Shown: positions 7,611-16,663 of the stretch, piece after piece
Layout of the letters: every line of letters begins with the position of its first letter
How positions within the stretch are numbered: the first letter of the stretch is position 1
Assembly (NCBI GenBank): GCA_007121075.1
Contig: SKMK01000023.1
Span: forward strand, 1 to 34,907
Source of the DNA: Syntrophomonadaceae bacterium
GTDB taxonomy: Bacteria; Bacillota; Dethiobacteria; DTU022
Reading direction: 5' to 3'
Length of the DNA: 34,907 bases
Program-made: the position numbers and the translations under genes
Notes under the pieces: model-generated
Database searches by the model: none
Seen by the model: the letters and a program-made list of their open reading frames with translations, nothing else
Told to the model about the DNA's origin: nothing

Positions 7611-9068
7611 TTAGTTAGGCCTGTTATCAAGAATCCTTTTTTCTTTCAGTTCCGTTTCCATGCCCAGCTGGGATACAACTTCAGGTACCGTTTTAAAAAA
7701 TATATCGGTCAGGGAGACTTCTGTATCCCTGAGCACTTTTTGTTTAAGATCGGCTGCCAGTTTCTCCCGGTCAACATTCTCTTTCGGAGCTACATAGAGG
7801 TAGATTTCATCCATATCGTAGGGATCGTCATTGCGCTTGCGCATTTCCACCTGCCACTCTTCGATATCGGGGTGGCCCATCATCAGGGGGAAGAAATTGT
7901 TCAAGTTGATCAGGGTTCCTTTGACCTTGGTCATGCTGAATTCCTTCAGTTCAGATTTGCGCTGGATGTTGGAGCTGATCCGCGGTACCGTTCGCCCGCA
8001 GTTGGGGCACGGTTCCAGTAGCAAGCCCCCCTTGGCAATGTCGCCGGTCCGGTAGCGTAAAACGGCCGTTCCCCGCCAGTCGATCGAAGTGTACACTATT
8101 TCTCCTTCTTCTCCTTCTCCGACGGGGTCCCCGCTTTCAGGATCGACAGTTTCAAATATTTCCAGGTCGGGGTAAAGGTGATACCCGTGATATTCCTCAT
8201 GGGAGGGGCATTCCGGCCAGGCCACCTTGGCTTCGGTCATACCGTAAGTGGCCAGGACCATCACCTCTTCAGCCCCCAGCTGTTTAAACAACTCTTTAAT
8301 CTTATCCTTCAAACCCGGCGGCACCCTTTCGCCGCCGAAGAATATTTTCTTGATTGAAGAGAAGTCACGGCCCTGTTTAACCGCTTCCCGCAGGAAGTAG
8401 TAGCAGTAACCGGGGATAAAAACGGCCACTGTAGGCCTTAGATACTCAAAAGCATCCATCAGGTTTTTGGTCCCGACAATTTTTCCCCCGCCGCTGTGGA
8501 AGTTGGCCACGTCCATTTTTTCACCGGCAAAGAAGGTCTGCCAGAAAGCCAGGTGCGGGGCGAAAGGAAAACAGTTAACCACGATATCGTCTGTAGTTAC
8601 CTCGAACACATCAAGAAGCCTGTAACCGGCTTCCCTGATATGATCCAGGTCTCGTTTGGAGTAAACAAACGGGGTGGGCATGGCTGTCCTCCCCGTGGTA
8701 AAGTGAATGTGGACCGGCTTAAAATCGTAAATCTTTTCTTCCACCGCCGCTTTTCCGCTGGTCATGGACATTTTCGCCAGGTGCCCGTATTTTTCCGTCA
8801 GCTCTTCATCGGGCCGGATTACAAAATCCTTGGCTTTTTGCGGCTCTTCGTCGGTCGGCGCAATATCCCATTTGTAGGTAAAAGGAAGATGGTGCAGATC
8901 ATCGATGCCTTTTATCTTTAAAGGATCAATCTTCAATTCTTTAAGCAGGTTGCTGTAATAAGGGCTGTAAAGATAGATCTGGTTAGCCATAAAGGCGCGC
9001 AGTTTTTTGTCCTGGAGTTCCTTTATTTGTTTATACGGCATCCTGCTCAGCTTTTCCCAGTTTTCCAT
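7611..9068 (-). CDS. Divergent phenylacetate-CoA-ligase-like protein, paralogue B
   Basis: 485-residue PaaK-family protein, clearly a paralogue of its downstream neighbour (shared NxxKLSRMP start, EPCPNCGRTVPRI, DNR end). It keeps YGMTE, RYRTGDI and a lysine in the C-terminal ELKEKRILDNR, so the adenylation and thioesterification residues look intact. Its P-loop, however, is TTGRTAMP (about 124-131) rather than SSGTTGKP. The ATG at 9068 has a near-perfect GGAGGTGATC upstream, so the extra residues of the longer frame to 9089 are unlikely. It follows the symporter gene, suggesting that it activates the imported acid to a CoA thioester. The substrate, aromatic or otherwise, cannot be told from sequence. 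Confidence 0.85.
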   Translation of the reverse strand: MENWEKLSRMPYKQIKELQDKKLRAFMANQIYLYSPYYSNLLKELKIDPLKIKGIDDLHHLPFTYKWDIAPTDEEPQKAKDFVIRPDEELTEKYGHLAKMSMTSGKAAVEEKIYDFKPVHIHFTTGRTAMPTPFVYSKRDLDHIREAGYRLLDVFEVTTDDIVVNCFPFAPHLAFWQTFFAGEKMDVANFHSGGGKIVGTKNLMDAFEYLRPTVAVFIPGYCYYFLREAVKQGRDFSSIKKIFFGGERVPPGLKDKIKELFKQLGAEEVMVLATYGMTEAKVAWPECPSHEEYHGYHLYPDLEIFETVDPESGDPVGEGEEGEIVYTSIDWRGTAVLRYRTGDIAKGGLLLEPCPNCGRTVPRISSNIQRKSELKEFSMTKVKGTLINLNNFFPLMMGHPDIEEWQVEMRKRNDDPYDMDEIYLYVAPKENVDREKLAADLKQKVLRDTEVSLTDIFFKTVPEVVSQLGMETELKEKRILDNRPN

Positions 9069-9151
9069 GTATTGATCACCTCCGGACAATTAATATACAG
9101 TTGGGGCAGGCTTTTTAACAGCATATATCCAACCTGCCCCGGGCCTTACTT

Positions 9152-10810
9152 TTACTTGGGAAACTGGTCGTACAGGGTGGTCATAAACCACATAATCACC
9201 ACAGACAGAACTATGATCGTAATCGGCAGCCCTTTGCCATTGTAACGTGTCGGATCAACATCGGGCCACCCGTGCATTTCGTCCACCTGCCGCTGCAGAT
9301 CTTCTGAAGGTGGAGGGGTTAACCAGGACACAACTATGGTCAGGATAAAGGAAACCGGAACCGCCACCGAGATCACCTTGATCCAGCCCAGGGGTCCGTA
9401 GAAGTATTTGGCAAAAAACGGGAAGGGTATATCGACCGGATCCATGCCCATATAGCCGATCATGATCCAGCTGATAAAGGCAATCAGGGTCCCGACCACC
9501 ATCCCGGCCCCTACCCCGTACTTGTTGGTCCGCTTCCACCAGATCCCGAGGACAATGGGAACCCCCAGTCCGGCGGCGGCTATACCAAAGCTCCACATGA
9601 TTGCTTCCAGGATAAATTCTGGTGGATCGAGGGAGAAGATAATCACGGCCACACCGACTAAAAACATGGCCCCGTAAGATAACTTTAGCTTCTTGTCATC
9701 ATCCACTTCGGGCTTCATGGTCCCGTAGAGGTCATGGATTAACCCGGCGCCCATGATCATCAACAGGCCCGAGACCGTGGACAGCCCAGCCGCCACCGAC
9801 CCGGCTACGGCCAGAGCCAGCCAGCCGTCACCAGCCAGGGCTTCAACCAGGATGAAAACCACGTAATCATAGGCGGCGGTGGGAATATCCACACCTTCCG
9901 CCTGCATATAGTATACGGCGGCAAAACCGGTGGCATAAACGGTGGTGTTAACCAAACCGACCAGGAAAACACAAATAACCGTGCTCCAGCGGGCTTCCTT
10001 GGCATCGCGGACCGTGAAAAAGCGCATCACGAAGTGGGGCAGCCCGATAATGCCGAAGAAAGAACCCAGGAATATAGCGATATAGACTACGGGATGGGCC
10101 ACCATGGCCCAGAAATAATGGGGCACGGCCTCTGTCATCTGTGGCACCATATCCCCGTACCCCAGGGGTGGAAATACCCACCCGGAAGCACCCAGGGTTC
10201 TCATCACGATGGCCACCGGGAACATCAAGCAGAACAGCAGCACGATGGTCTGGAAAGTCTGGTTGTAGGTTACTCCATACATCCCCCCAAGGGTGACATA
10301 AAGGGTGACGACCAATCCACCGACAACGATGCCCACGATTTCAGGCACCCCTAAAAGAAAAAAGAAGACAATACCAATTCCTTTAAGGTTCCCTGCAAGG
10401 TAAAGCACGCTAACGATCATCATCACGATAACGGATATATAACGAAGGGTTTTACTATCATATCTTTCAGATATAAAAGCCATAGTGGTAAAAGACTTAT
10501 GCCGCCTCAGGTAGGGGGCTGCCAAAACCATCAGGCCGATAAAAGCAGCCGTAAAACTGGCGTAAACAGCCACGGCAACATAAAGACCCTGAATGATTAA
10601 AGCCGTCAAGCCGATAAAAGTAGTCAAGCTCAAGGCCAGCGAAACCATGGCCAGGCCGTTGTTGATAGCGCCGATACTGCGTCCGGCTACATAATAGTCG
10701 CTCAGGTTGCGCGTTAAACGACGGGCCCAGACGCTGATCATCACTGATATTACAAGGACGATAATACTGAGAATTAAACCCAGTACAAAAACCTCTCCTC
10801 TTGGTTCCAT
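9152..10810 (-). CDS. Sodium:solute symporter (SSS family, acetate-permease-like)
   Basis: 552-residue polytopic membrane protein with about 13 hydrophobic segments. Family marks are the first-helix region ending DYYVAGRSIGAINNGLAM, the SLALSLTTFIGL segment and AGLSTVSGLLMIMGAGLIHDLY. This resembles ActP-type cation/acetate symporters and the VC_2705-like subfamily that uses a separate small subunit; the small gene just upstream fits that pattern. The ATG start has AGGAGTGAT upstream. The substrate is inferred to be a monocarboxylate because two CoA-ligase-like genes follow. The C-terminus (VDEMHGWPDVDPTRYNGKG) is cytosolic-looking before a last membrane helix. Confidence 0.9.
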   Translation of the reverse strand: MEPRGEVFVLGLILSIIVLVISVMISVWARRLTRNLSDYYVAGRSIGAINNGLAMVSLALSLTTFIGLTALIIQGLYVAVAVYASFTAAFIGLMVLAAPYLRRHKSFTTMAFISERYDSKTLRYISVIVMMIVSVLYLAGNLKGIGIVFFFLLGVPEIVGIVVGGLVVTLYVTLGGMYGVTYNQTFQTIVLLFCLMFPVAIVMRTLGASGWVFPPLGYGDMVPQMTEAVPHYFWAMVAHPVVYIAIFLGSFFGIIGLPHFVMRFFTVRDAKEARWSTVICVFLVGLVNTTVYATGFAAVYYMQAEGVDIPTAAYDYVVFILVEALAGDGWLALAVAGSVAAGLSTVSGLLMIMGAGLIHDLYGTMKPEVDDDKKLKLSYGAMFLVGVAVIIFSLDPPEFILEAIMWSFGIAAAGLGVPIVLGIWWKRTNKYGVGAGMVVGTLIAFISWIMIGYMGMDPVDIPFPFFAKYFYGPLGWIKVISVAVPVSFILTIVVSWLTPPPSEDLQRQVDEMHGWPDVDPTRYNGKGLPITIIVLSVVIMWFMTTLYDQFPK

Positions 10811-10835
10811 CTAATATCACTCCTTTCAGCCTATT

Positions 10836-11156
10836 CTAAGCCCTTTGTTTTTCTTCCAGCCTGTCCATCACCAGGCACCAGATTGCTCCCACCACAGTAG
10901 CTCCGATCCAGCTCAAAACAATCAGCAGGAAGTAATGGAGGGGAAATCCCCATACTGACAAATGTTCTTTAAACACAAACATCGTTTCCCCGTAGGCGGC
11001 AATCAGGTTTTCGGGAGTCGGCACCTGGTTAAAAAATACTTCGTTCATAATGACGACAATTGAACTAAAAAACCCCCCCGTAACTGCAACAATAAAGAAA
11101 CAGACTGCCGTAACCCAAACTTCGAGTTTATAGCCTCTTCTGCTGTCATTATTCAA
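10836..11156 (-). CDS. Small membrane subunit of the symporter (DUF4212/DUF485-like)
   Basis: 106-residue protein with two membrane helices (about 13-36 and 73-95) separated by a 35-residue extramembrane segment, and a charged C-terminal tail (MDRLEEKQRA). Size, topology and position directly before an SSS symporter match the small symporter subunits of the DUF4212/DUF485 type; the exact family is an inference. The start codon is TTG, supported by GGAGGTGA 7 bases upstream; no in-frame ATG lies near. It is the first gene of the operon. Confidence 0.75.
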   Translation of the reverse strand: MNNDSRRGYKLEVWVTAVCFFIVAVTGGFFSSIVVIMNEVFFNQVPTPENLIAAYGETMFVFKEHLSVWGFPLHYFLLIVLSWIGATVVGAIWCLVMDRLEEKQRA

Positions 11157-11442
11157 TTTGAGTCACCTCCTTTTTATTTGCAAGAAAAAAATAGCTATAC
11201 CTCGTATTTGAACCGCTTGTTAATTTTTTCTCAATTTTCACCTCCCTTCGTATTTAAAGGTATTTTAATAATTTAGATATAAATATTCGACCGATATATT
11301 TAAATTCCTTCTCTTGAAAATTATCAAACAAGTATTTTTTTAATTTAAACAAATTGTTATATATAGCTTAAATGTTTACAGGTTAGAAGCCAAATATGCT
11401 ATGATCATAAGGGATGTTTTTATTAAAACAATGGAGGTCACC
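11157..11442. other. AT-rich divergent intergenic region
   Basis: These 286 bases separate two divergent units and must carry both promoters. I see no unambiguous -35/-10 pair. Two items stand out: a second strong Shine-Dalgarno-like block (GGGAGGTGAAAA, minus strand, about 11240-11250) that precedes only a 4-codon frame, and an imperfect Rex-like dyad at 11217-11234. On the plus side, TATGAT at about 11399 with TTTACA 19 bases upstream is a weak promoter candidate for the DUF456 gene. Confidence 0.4.
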
Positions 11443-11922
11443 ATGATTGAGATAATAGCCATAATAATTGTGTTTATCTTTTTTTTAGCCGGGCTGTTTG
11501 GGACTCTTTTTCCCGGAATGCCCGGCCCGCCTTTAATCTGGGCGGGAATGCTGGTATACGGTTTTATCGCCGGTTTTCAAGATCTGGGCGCCTTTTTTCT
11601 ATTCGCCCAGGCGGCCCTGGCTTTACTGGTTATGGGCGTAGACTACCTTTTTTCTGCCCTGGGCAGCAAAGTGTTCGGCGGCTCAAAAGCGGCCCTGTGG
11701 GGAGCGGCGCTGGGCCTATTAATCGGCCTGTTCTTTTTCCCTTACGGCCTTCTGCTCGGTCCCTTCCTCGGCGCCGCCGTGGCCGAACTGCTGGTCAGGA
11801 GCAAATCTGACCAGGTATTTCGGTCGGGAGTTGGCGCCACCCTTGGATTCTGGGGAGCCCTGCCGATCAAACTGGCTTTGGAAGCAATCATGATAGTCTG
11901 GTTTATTGCTAGAATATTATAA
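11443..11922 (+). CDS. DUF456 family membrane protein
   Basis: 159-residue, very hydrophobic protein with four to five predicted membrane segments, rich in glycine. Characteristic stretches are LFGTLFPGMPGPPLIWAGML and the glycine-rich ALWGAALGLLIGLFFFPYGLLLGPFLGA, both typical of DUF456. The function of the family is unknown. I chose the ATG at 11443 because GGAGGTCACC immediately precedes it; a longer frame starting at 11401 has no ribosome site. It is transcribed away from the symporter operon, 115 bases before the acyl-CoA synthetase. Confidence 0.85.
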   Translation: MIEIIAIIIVFIFFLAGLFGTLFPGMPGPPLIWAGMLVYGFIAGFQDLGAFFLFAQAALALLVMGVDYLFSALGSKVFGGSKAALWGAALGLLIGLFFFPYGLLLGPFLGAAVAELLVRSKSDQVFRSGVGATLGFWGALPIKLALEAIMIVWFIARIL

Positions 11923-12037
11923 CGTTTATTTGAAACTGTTTATAGTTTTTAAAACTAAGAAGGAAATAAAAAAATAATGACGAAAGTAAGCATAATGGCC
12001 ATCTCCATAAACTGATAGCTTAAGGAGGAAAAAATGG

Positions 12038-13720
12038 ATGGAAAAAATTTGGCTTGATCATTATGAACCCGGAGTGCCGCACAGTATTGATTATCCACAA
12101 AAATCTCTCTACCAGCTGTTCCAGGAATCAGCAGAAAAATATAAAGACAACCCCGCTGTGAATTTTATGGGCCGGGACCTGACCTACAAAGAATTGCACT
12201 CCCAGGTAAACAGTCTGGCCAGCGCTTTGGCCGAAATGGGGGTCAAAAAGGGAGACCGGGTTGCTATCCATTTGCCAAACAGCACTCAGTTTCCGATCGC
12301 TTTCTTTGCCACCCTGACCTTAGGCGCCATTGTGGTGCCCTTCAACCCTCTCTACGTGGCCCGGGAAATGGAACACCAGCTCAAAGATTCCGGAGCTGAA
12401 ACGATCATCACCCTGACCCGTTTTTACAACATGGTAAAAGAAGTTCAACCCAGAACAAACCTCAAAAATGTCATTGTTTCTAACATTAAAGATTATTTCC
12501 CCGGTTTCCTCAGCCTCCTTTACACCATGGCCAAAGAAAAAAAAGAAGGCGACCGGGTTTCAATTGCGAGTGAGGATTATTCATTTACCGATCTTATTTC
12601 CAGGCATGCCGGGAAATTCCCGCCCCAGGTGGATGTGGCCCCCTCAGACAGGGCCGTCTACCTCTACACCGGAGGAACTACCGGGGTTTCCAAAGGGGCA
12701 ATCCTCCACCACCGCAACCTGGTTGCTAACTGTTTCCAGGTAAAATCATGGTGCACAGACCACCAGGACGGCAAAGAAGTAGTCCTTGGCGTGCTGCCCT
12801 TCTTCCACAGCTACGGGCTGACCACCATCTTAACCCTGGGCCTTATAAACGGCGCCAAGCTGGTCCTGCTGCCGCGCTTTGAACTTGAAATGGTCCTGAA
12901 GGCAATCGACAAACAAAAACCGACCCTTTTCCCCGGAGTGCCGACCATATACGTGGCCATCAATAACGCTCCCAACCTGGAAAAATACGATATCAATTCA
13001 ATTCGGATCTGTATTAGCGGCGCAGCGCCCCTGCCTGTTGAAGTTCAGCAGGAATTCGAAAGGAATACCGGCGGCAAACTGGTGGAAGGTTACGGACTTT
13101 CTGAAACATCGCCGGTTACCCACGCCAACCCGGTTTACGGCAAGAACAAGCCGGGCAGTATCGGCCTGCCAATGCCCGATACCGAGTACAAGATTGTTGA
13201 TGTTGAAAGCGGGGACAAAGAGCTGCCCCTCGGGGAAGTGGGAGAACTGTGCATCCGCGGCCCCCAGGTGATGGAAGGTTACCTGAACATGCCCGATGAA
13301 ACCGCCCACAGTCTTCGCAACGGCTGGTTCTACACCGGGGATATCGCCAAAGCCGATGAAGACGGCTATGCTTACATTGTCGACCGCAAGAAAGATATGG
13401 TTATCGCCGGCGGATTCAATATTTATCCCAGGGACATCGAGGAAGTGCTCTACGCCCACCCTAAAATCATGGAAGCTGCAGTGGCCGGGATCAGGGACCC
13501 TTACCGGGGTGAAACCCTCAAGGCTTATATTGTCCCCAAAGAAGGCGAAGCACTGACCGAAAACGAGATTGTCAAGTACTGCAAGGATAACCTGGCTCCC
13601 TACAAAGTACCCAAGCTGGTTGAATTCAGGGATGAACTGCCGAAAACCATGATTGGAAAAGTCCTCCGCCGCATGTTGAGGGAAGAAGAAAAGGAAAAAA
13701 TACAGGACAATGAAGATTAA
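12038..13720 (+). CDS. Long-chain fatty acid-CoA ligase
   Basis: 560-residue AMP-forming acyl-CoA synthetase. All core motifs are canonical: P-loop YTGGTTGVSKG (210-220), YGLSET, YTGDIAKADEDGY, the DRKKDMVIAGGFNIYPRDIEE hinge and the catalytic lysine in KTMIGKVLRR. The preserved FACS-type signature around YTGDI and the length favour long-chain fatty acids, but medium-chain specificity is possible. The ATG at 12038 follows AAGGAGG by about 9 bases; the ATG at 12034 is out of frame and closes after seven codons. It is followed by a hairpin terminator. In contrast to the two PaaK-like proteins it looks fully functional. Confidence 0.92.
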   Translation: MEKIWLDHYEPGVPHSIDYPQKSLYQLFQESAEKYKDNPAVNFMGRDLTYKELHSQVNSLASALAEMGVKKGDRVAIHLPNSTQFPIAFFATLTLGAIVVPFNPLYVAREMEHQLKDSGAETIITLTRFYNMVKEVQPRTNLKNVIVSNIKDYFPGFLSLLYTMAKEKKEGDRVSIASEDYSFTDLISRHAGKFPPQVDVAPSDRAVYLYTGGTTGVSKGAILHHRNLVANCFQVKSWCTDHQDGKEVVLGVLPFFHSYGLTTILTLGLINGAKLVLLPRFELEMVLKAIDKQKPTLFPGVPTIYVAINNAPNLEKYDINSIRICISGAAPLPVEVQQEFERNTGGKLVEGYGLSETSPVTHANPVYGKNKPGSIGLPMPDTEYKIVDVESGDKELPLGEVGELCIRGPQVMEGYLNMPDETAHSLRNGWFYTGDIAKADEDGYAYIVDRKKDMVIAGGFNIYPRDIEEVLYAHPKIMEAAVAGIRDPYRGETLKAYIVPKEGEALTENEIVKYCKDNLAPYKVPKLVEFRDELPKTMIGKVLRRMLREEEKEKIQDNED

Positions 13721-13764
13721 ACCTCTTTACTGCACCTATTAAAACCAGAAAGAACTTGTCAAGC

Positions 13765-13789
13765 GCGGGGCCGCCCGTAGCGGTCCCGC
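13765..13789 (+). terminator. Terminator after the acyl-CoA synthetase gene
   Basis: GCGGGGCCGC and GCGGTCCCGC form a 10-bp stem (one G-U pair) around the loop CCGTA, followed by the T-rich TCTTGTTGCTTCTTT. It lies 44 bases after the stop codon and directly before the next promoter. Confidence 0.65.
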
Positions 13790-13794
13790 TCTTG

Positions 13795-13823
13795 TTGCTT
13801 CTTTAATCCTGTGAAGGTATAAT
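13795..13823 (+). promoter_or_regulatory. Promoter of the cNMP/CBS/DUF294 gene
   Basis: TTGCTT (13795-13800) and a perfect TATAAT (13818-13823) are 17 bases apart, giving a start about 35 bases before the ATG at 13866. The position just after a terminator suggests that the DUF294-exonuclease pair is transcribed independently of the synthetase gene. Confidence 0.65.
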
Positions 13824-13865
13824 TGATGTCAAAGCATTGCCACAATTTAACCGGAGCTAACTGCC

Positions 13866-15797
13866 ATGCCTTCTACAGTTAAATATGATAAACAGAACCT
13901 GAAAACCCTACTGAAGGCGATTATTCCTTTCAACCACTTGAGTGACGGGGTGCTCTCAGAAATTATTTCCGAAACTCAAATAGCCCGTTACCCCAGGGGC
14001 GGGTATATCTTCCGCCAGGGAGAACCGTCTAAAAAGACTCTCTTTTTAATCCTGGAAGGGCGAGTTGAAGCTGTTGCGGCTGCAGGCAAAGATGAAGCAG
14101 TAACCGCCGTCAGAAGCAAGGGGGACTTTTTAGGGGTCACCGTCCTGCTTTCCGATGAACCCTATCCGATTTCAATACTGGCGACTGAAGAACTGACCTG
14201 CCTTTTAATTAAACAGCATTCCTTCCACAAAGCGGTCGTTAGCAGCGATGAATTTGCCGCTTATTTTACAAGAGATCTGGCCTCACGCCTGAAAGAGCTT
14301 TATAAAACAATTACTTCCGATCATGGCCCCTCACGACTGCTGGAAACAAGCACCTTCAGGCAGAGAGTAAAAGATGTAGCCGTAAAAAATGTGATCACCT
14401 GCCTGCCTATGGATAATATTTGCGATGTGGCCAGAAAAATGAATAAGGCCGGGACAAGCTCGGTGGTGGTGTGCGGTTTTAATAACAAACCCGCAGGTAT
14501 AATCACTGAAAAGGACATGGTCAGCAAAATTCTCTGCTCCGACAATCCCAACCTTGGTCAAAAGGCCCATCAGGTCATGACTTCAAATTTGATCACCATT
14601 CGACCCGATGATTTTACTTATACGGCACTGTTGTTGATGATGAAAAACAAGATTAAGCATATTGTGGTGACGGACGATCACGAAGTGCTGCGCGGTATCC
14701 TTACCGTCAAAGATCTAATCAAATCCCGCAAGACCGGTACGCTTACCATCGTCAAACAAATTGAATACCAGGATAGTTTTGAAGAGCTTGCTGGTACTAT
14801 AAAGGACATAGACCAGCTTAAACAAGCTCTAATAAATGAAAGAGCATACGCTTCGGAAATATGTTCCCTGACGAGTGAGCTTTATGATCGCATTACCCGG
14901 AAGCTGATTTTCCTGGCTGAAAAAGAAATGATCGCCAAAGGTCTCGGCCGCCCACCGGTGCGCTATTGTTTTATAAATATGGGCAGTGCCGGGCGAAAAG
15001 AACAATTTCTTCGAACCGACCAGGACAACGGAATTATCTATGCCGATCCCCGGGCAGGCGAAGAAGAGAAAGTTTCCTCCTACTTTCTAGAACTCGGACG
15101 CATCATCGTCAACGAGCTGGAAAACTGCGGTTTTCAACGTTGTCGGGGTGAAGTCATGGCCGACAACCCGGCATGGTGCCGCCCCCTTTCGGCCTGGAAA
15201 GAAGAACTGGTGCAGTGGGTAAACAGGCTTGATCCCGATCATGTCCGCAGCATGACCATCTTTCTCGACTTCCGTTACATTACCGGCGATGAATATTTAT
15301 ATAACGGCTTGAAGGAATATACCACCCGGCTGTTTTGTGAAGAGAAGCACGCTTTGCTGTTTATGGCAGAAGATGATCTCAGGCACCGGGTGCCTCTAAC
15401 CATGTTCGGACGTTTTATTACCGAAAAAAAAGGAAAACAGAAGCGGCAAATAGATCTGAAAAAAGCGGTTATGGTCCACATGATCGACGGGCTGCGTCTC
15501 TTTTCCCTGCGGGAAGGAATTAAAGAAACCAACAGTTTTGAACGCCTCTCCCATCTCAAGGAACGCGGCGTTTTCAATCCTGACGACGCCGAATATTTTG
15601 AAGCAGCCTACGAATCGTTGATGATGTTTCGGATTCGCTCCGCGTTGGATAAAATAAAAAGGGGTCAGGAACCAGATAACTATATCAACCTGGATCAGCT
15701 AAGTAAAAAAGAAAAGAACCTGCTTAAAGAAGCTCTGCTGATGGTAAATCGCCTCCAGTCCCTGACAGCTCATACTTTTCATGCCTATAAAGCTTGA
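13866..15797 (+). CDS. cNMP-binding/CBS/DUF294 nucleotidyltransferase-like signalling protein
   Basis: 643-residue multidomain protein: a cyclic-nucleotide-binding fold (about 15-140, RGGYIFRQGEPSKKTLF), two CBS domains (about 170-290, MTSNLITIRPDDF), a DUF294 nucleotidyltransferase-like domain (about 340-470) and the associated C-terminal helical domain (about 490-640). The nucleotidyltransferase motif is present as GSAGRKEQ (Gly373-Ser374) followed by Asp385 and Asp387. The domain order resembles that of GlnD-related putative uridylyltransferases found next to acetate-type symporters and exonucleases. No membrane segment is seen. The target protein and the nucleotide are unknown. The next gene starts 42 bases downstream on the same strand. 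Confidence 0.88.
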   Translation: MPSTVKYDKQNLKTLLKAIIPFNHLSDGVLSEIISETQIARYPRGGYIFRQGEPSKKTLFLILEGRVEAVAAAGKDEAVTAVRSKGDFLGVTVLLSDEPYPISILATEELTCLLIKQHSFHKAVVSSDEFAAYFTRDLASRLKELYKTITSDHGPSRLLETSTFRQRVKDVAVKNVITCLPMDNICDVARKMNKAGTSSVVVCGFNNKPAGIITEKDMVSKILCSDNPNLGQKAHQVMTSNLITIRPDDFTYTALLLMMKNKIKHIVVTDDHEVLRGILTVKDLIKSRKTGTLTIVKQIEYQDSFEELAGTIKDIDQLKQALINERAYASEICSLTSELYDRITRKLIFLAEKEMIAKGLGRPPVRYCFINMGSAGRKEQFLRTDQDNGIIYADPRAGEEEKVSSYFLELGRIIVNELENCGFQRCRGEVMADNPAWCRPLSAWKEELVQWVNRLDPDHVRSMTIFLDFRYITGDEYLYNGLKEYTTRLFCEEKHALLFMAEDDLRHRVPLTMFGRFITEKKGKQKRQIDLKKAVMVHMIDGLRLFSLREGIKETNSFERLSHLKERGVFNPDDAEYFEAAYESLMMFRIRSALDKIKRGQEPDNYINLDQLSKKEKNLLKEALLMVNRLQSLTAHTFHAYKA

Positions 15798-15839
15798 ATA
15801 AATAACCGGTGTCAACAGGGAAAGGTAAAGAAGGATGAG

Positions 15840-16658
15840 ATGAAAAAAAAGACTTTTTATGAACCGGATTACCGTCGCTTAAACCGCGAGGCCAAAGAGC
15901 AAAAAACCCGGCCAGGCTACAGGCAACCCGGCGCCATTATGGATCGCCTGCTGCCGAACAACAGGCCGGACCCGATCACTACCGATCCCGAGCTGTTTAA
16001 GGAGATATCCGGACTGATCCGGGCCATAAGGCAGCAGGCAGACTGGAAACAAGATCTCTTTGAAGCTTCTTACGTTGTTTTTGATACCGAAACGACTGGC
16101 CTGCATCCTTTTAAAGGTGACGAAATCATCTCCATCGGTGCGGTATTGGTAGAAAACAACAAGATCCTCGATCGGCCCGTTTTTCTCCGGATGGTCAACC
16201 CCAGGCGCCCTATATCGGTAAAATCAAAACAAATAACCGGGATCAGCGATAGTATGCTCGAAAAACAGCCCCAGATCATGCCGGTTTTAAGGGATTTTCT
16301 CAAATTCTGCGGGCCACGCATTTTAGTTGCTCACAACGCCCCCTTTGACCTTGCTTTCCTAAATCTAAAACTGGGAGAAGCGTGCGGGGACCGGATTGTA
16401 AATCCTGTTATCGACACCGTCCTGCTCACCTCAGCCCTGTACTACCACCTGGAGGATTACTCCCTGGAAAACCTGTCAGGACATTTTGGCTTCAGCCTGG
16501 AAGGCAGGCATGAGGCTCTATCCGATGCCATGATTACAGCCACCCTGTTTTTAAAACTGCTGTCCGCACTCAGGGACAGGGACATTACCACCCTGCCCCG
16601 GTTGGCCGGGCTGTTCTCTGATTTAGACCTGAGCAGAGGCTACCCTCTTATTTTTTAG
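15840..16658 (+). CDS. DEDDh 3'-5' exonuclease (DNA polymerase III epsilon-like)
   Basis: 272-residue protein with an exonuclease domain from about residue 75. All five acidic/His residues are visible: Asp82 and Glu84 in FDTETTG, Asp170 in HNAPFD, and His224 and Asp229 in GRHEALSDA, so it should be an active DEDDh nuclease. The N-terminal 70 residues are basic and polar with no recognised domain. In other bacteria such exonucleases sit beside DUF294 proteins, as here; a role in processing a nucleotide or RNA signal is only a guess. The ATG has AGAAGG upstream. Its stop is only 5 bases from the convergent COG3044 gene. Confidence 0.88.
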   Translation: MKKKTFYEPDYRRLNREAKEQKTRPGYRQPGAIMDRLLPNNRPDPITTDPELFKEISGLIRAIRQQADWKQDLFEASYVVFDTETTGLHPFKGDEIISIGAVLVENNKILDRPVFLRMVNPRRPISVKSKQITGISDSMLEKQPQIMPVLRDFLKFCGPRILVAHNAPFDLAFLNLKLGEACGDRIVNPVIDTVLLTSALYYHLEDYSLENLSGHFGFSLEGRHEALSDAMITATLFLKLLSALRDRDITTLPRLAGLFSDLDLSRGYPLIF

Positions 16659-16663
16659 TCATT

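Noticed and set aside
11977-12015. 12-codon frame upstream of the acyl-CoA synthetase
   Set aside because: No well-placed ribosome site and too short to judge; it closes before the real start.
12034-12057. ATG 4 bases before the chosen acyl-CoA synthetase start
   Set aside because: It is out of frame and terminates after seven codons.
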